A stretch of DNA of 64,000 bases from Hydrogenophaga sp. GTDB taxonomy: Bacteria > Pseudomonadota > Gammaproteobacteria > Burkholderiales > Burkholderiaceae_C. The notes beneath the pieces were generated by a model. The model searched no databases and was not told the DNA's origin. It worked only from the letters and a program-made list of their open reading frames with translations. The position numbers were made by a program, and so were the translations under genes. The number at the start of each line of letters is the position of its first letter. Within the stretch, counting starts at the first letter, position 1. Shown piece after piece: positions 62,660 through 64,000 of the stretch. The DNA lies in assembly GCA_030682835.1 (NCBI GenBank), contig JAUXNG010000081.1, positions 1 to 64,000 of the forward strand, in the 5' to 3' direction.

Positions 62660-64000
62660 ATGCGCCTACTCGGCAAAGCGCTCACCTTCGACGATGTCTT
62701 GTTGGTGCCAGCGTACTCCCAGGTCCTGCCCAAGGACACCTCCCTGGCAACCCAGTTCTCTCGCAACATCAAGCTGAACCTGCCCCTGGTTTCCGCGGCC
62801 ATGGACACGGTCACCGAGGCCCGTCTGGCGATCGCCATTGCCCAGGAAGGCGGCATCGGCATCATCCACAAGAACCTCAGCGCCCAGGAGCAGGCGGCGC
62901 ACGTGGCCAAGGTCAAGCGTTACGAATCCGGCGTGCTGCGCGACCCGGTCGTGATCGGTCCGACGACCACGATTCGCAAGGTGATGGCTCTCTCCGATGA
63001 ACTGGGTGTGTCGGGCTTTCCGGTGGTGGACGCCGGCCGCGTGGTCGGCATCGTCACCGGCCGCGACCTGCGATTCGAGACCCGCTACGACCTCCCCGTC
63101 AGCGAAATCATGACCCCCCGCGAGCGGCTTGTGACCATGCCCGACGGCACCACCCCGGCCGAGGCTAAGGCGCTGCTCAACAAACACAAGCTCGAACGCC
63201 TCTTGCTGGTCAACGACGACTTCGAGCTCAAGGGCCTGATCACCGTCAAGGACATCACCAAGCAGCTGAACTTCCCCAACGCCGCGCGCGACGCCGCCGG
63301 CCGACTGCGCGTGGGCGCCGCGGTGGGCGTGGGTGAGGGCACGGAAGAGCGCGTCGAAGCCCTGGTGAAAGCCGGTGTGGACGCCATCGTGGTCGACACG
63401 GCGCACGGTCACAGCAAGGGCGTGATCGACCGCGTGCGCTGGGTCAAGCAGAACTACCCCCAGGTGGACGTGATCGGTGGCAACATCGCCACCGGCAGCG
63501 CCGCGCTGGCCCTGGTAGAGGCGGGTGCCGATGGCGTGAAGGTCGGCATCGGTCCCGGCTCCATCTGCACCACCCGCATCGTCGCCGGTGTGGGGGTGCC
63601 GCAGATCATGGCCATCGATAACGTGGCCACGGCGTTGCAGACCACTGGCGTGCCGATGATTGCCGACGGTGGCATTCGCTACAGCGGCGACATCGCCAAG
63701 GCCATCGCAGCCGGCGCCAACACGGTGATGATGGGCGGCATGTTCGCGGGAACCGAAGAGGCGCCTGGCGAGATCGTGCTGTACCAGGGCCGCAGCTACA
63801 AGAGCTACCGCGGCATGGGCTCCATCGGTGCCATGCAGCAGGGCAGCGCCGACCGTTATTTCCAGGAAAGCAGCACCGGCAACCCGAACGCAGACAAGCT
63901 GGTGCCCGAGGGCATCGAAGGCCGCGTGCCCTACAAGGGCTCGGTCGTGTCGATCATCTTCCAGATGGCCGGCGGCCTGCGAGCATCCATGGGTTACTGC
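62660..64000 (+). CDS. guaB: IMP dehydrogenase GuaB (3' end outside window)
   Basis: 447 codons of a ~490-residue enzyme; the frame is open to the last base. The N-terminal [17 protein letters not shown], two CBS domains (about 95-205), [13 protein letters not shown], the catalytic loop [15 protein letters not shown] with the active Cys, and the flap [11 protein letters not shown] are all seen. It converts IMP to XMP, the committed step to GMP. Confidence 0.97.
   Translation, partial: MRLLGKALTFDDVLLVPAYSQVLPKDTSLATQFSRNIKLNLPLVSAAMDTVTEARLAIAIAQEGGIGIIHKNLSAQEQAAHVAKVKRYESGVLRDPVVIGPTTTIRKVMALSDELGVSGFPVVDAGRVVGIVTGRDLRFETRYDLPVSEIMTPRERLVTMPDGTTPAEAKALLNKHKLERLLLVNDDFELKGLITVKDITKQLNFPNAARDAAGRLRVGAAVGVGEGTEERVEALVKAGVDAIVVDTAHGHSKGVIDRVRWVKQNYPQVDVIGGNIATGSAALALVEAGADGVKVGIGPGSICTTRIVAGVGVPQIMAIDNVATALQTTGVPMIADGGIRYSGDIAKAIAAGANTVMMGGMFAGTEEAPGEIVLYQGRSYKSYRGMGSIGAMQQGSADRYFQESSTGNPNADKLVPEGIEGRVPYKGSVVSIIFQMAGGLRASMGYC

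Overview
The window looks like a high-GC betaproteobacterial chromosome, most likely Burkholderiales of the Comamonadaceae type (Hydrogenophaga-like). That placement rests on the GC-rich codon use and on the housekeeping block rimP-nusA-infB-rbfA-truB-typA with fabI, yejABEF, smpB, ratA, rnfH and guaB around it. It is inferred from gene content, not from a phylogeny.

Two very different halves meet at a tRNA-Ser(GGA) gene at 36262-36351 (minus strand). Everything to its left (1-36261) reads as the integrase-proximal part of an integrative and conjugative element (ICE) whose other end lies outside the window. Next to the 3' end of the tRNA is a P4-type tyrosine integrase (34858-36072). Then come small accessory genes (LysE-type exporter, AlpA-like regulator, small membrane proteins), a LuxR-type regulator with two small upstream genes, and a MnmH-like protein whose ATP/GTP-binding loop is lost. 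After these comes a complete-looking VirB/VirD4 type IV secretion locus on the minus strand (TrbM-like, VirB1, B2, B3, B4, a secreted Cys-rich protein, B6, B5, B8, B9, B10, B11, VirD4, OmpA-like lipoprotein, LPD7 protein, DUF1173 protein). No relaxase gene is visible. A nested insertion follows: an IS3-family, IS407-group element with a perfect 4-bp target duplication inside an IS1182-family element (10672-13696).

Left of the IS nest is the most interesting cargo. On the plus strand, 5541-10451, there is a tightly overlapping seven-gene operon: an acyl-carrier-protein-like protein, an XRE repressor, an ImmA/IrrE metallopeptidase, a thymidylate-synthase-like protein, a protein of the 5-hydroxymethyluracil-DNA-kinase/'putative DNA base hypermodification' family, a two-domain MazG-type pyrophosphohydrolase, and a holo-ACP synthase. 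A carrier protein and its own activating enzyme bracketing nucleotide-modifying enzymes suggests an undescribed ACP-dependent nucleotide or DNA-base modification, or defence, system. The function is inferred. Divergent from it on the minus strand is a defence island: AbiEi-like antitoxin, AbiEii nucleotidyltransferase toxin, an Abi_C/HEPN-like abortive-infection protein, a PD-(D/E)XK nuclease-NTPase fusion, and a partner gene cut off at about position 140 by what looks like the end of another IS (six ~22-bp repeats at 3-134).

The right half (36400-64000) is ordinary chromosome. In order it holds DUF2237, an SPFH/NfeD pair, a basic amino-acid decarboxylase, a YdcH-like protein, a secreted ATP-dependent DNA ligase (LigE type), fabI, the yejABEF peptide importer, two small membrane proteins, and the rimP-nusA-infB-rbfA-truB-typA translation operon with a terminator-like hairpin in its leader. 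It ends with a DMT transporter, an enoyl-CoA hydratase-family hydrolase, smpB divergent from ratA-rnfH, a DUF4124 protein and the 5' part of guaB, which runs off the window.
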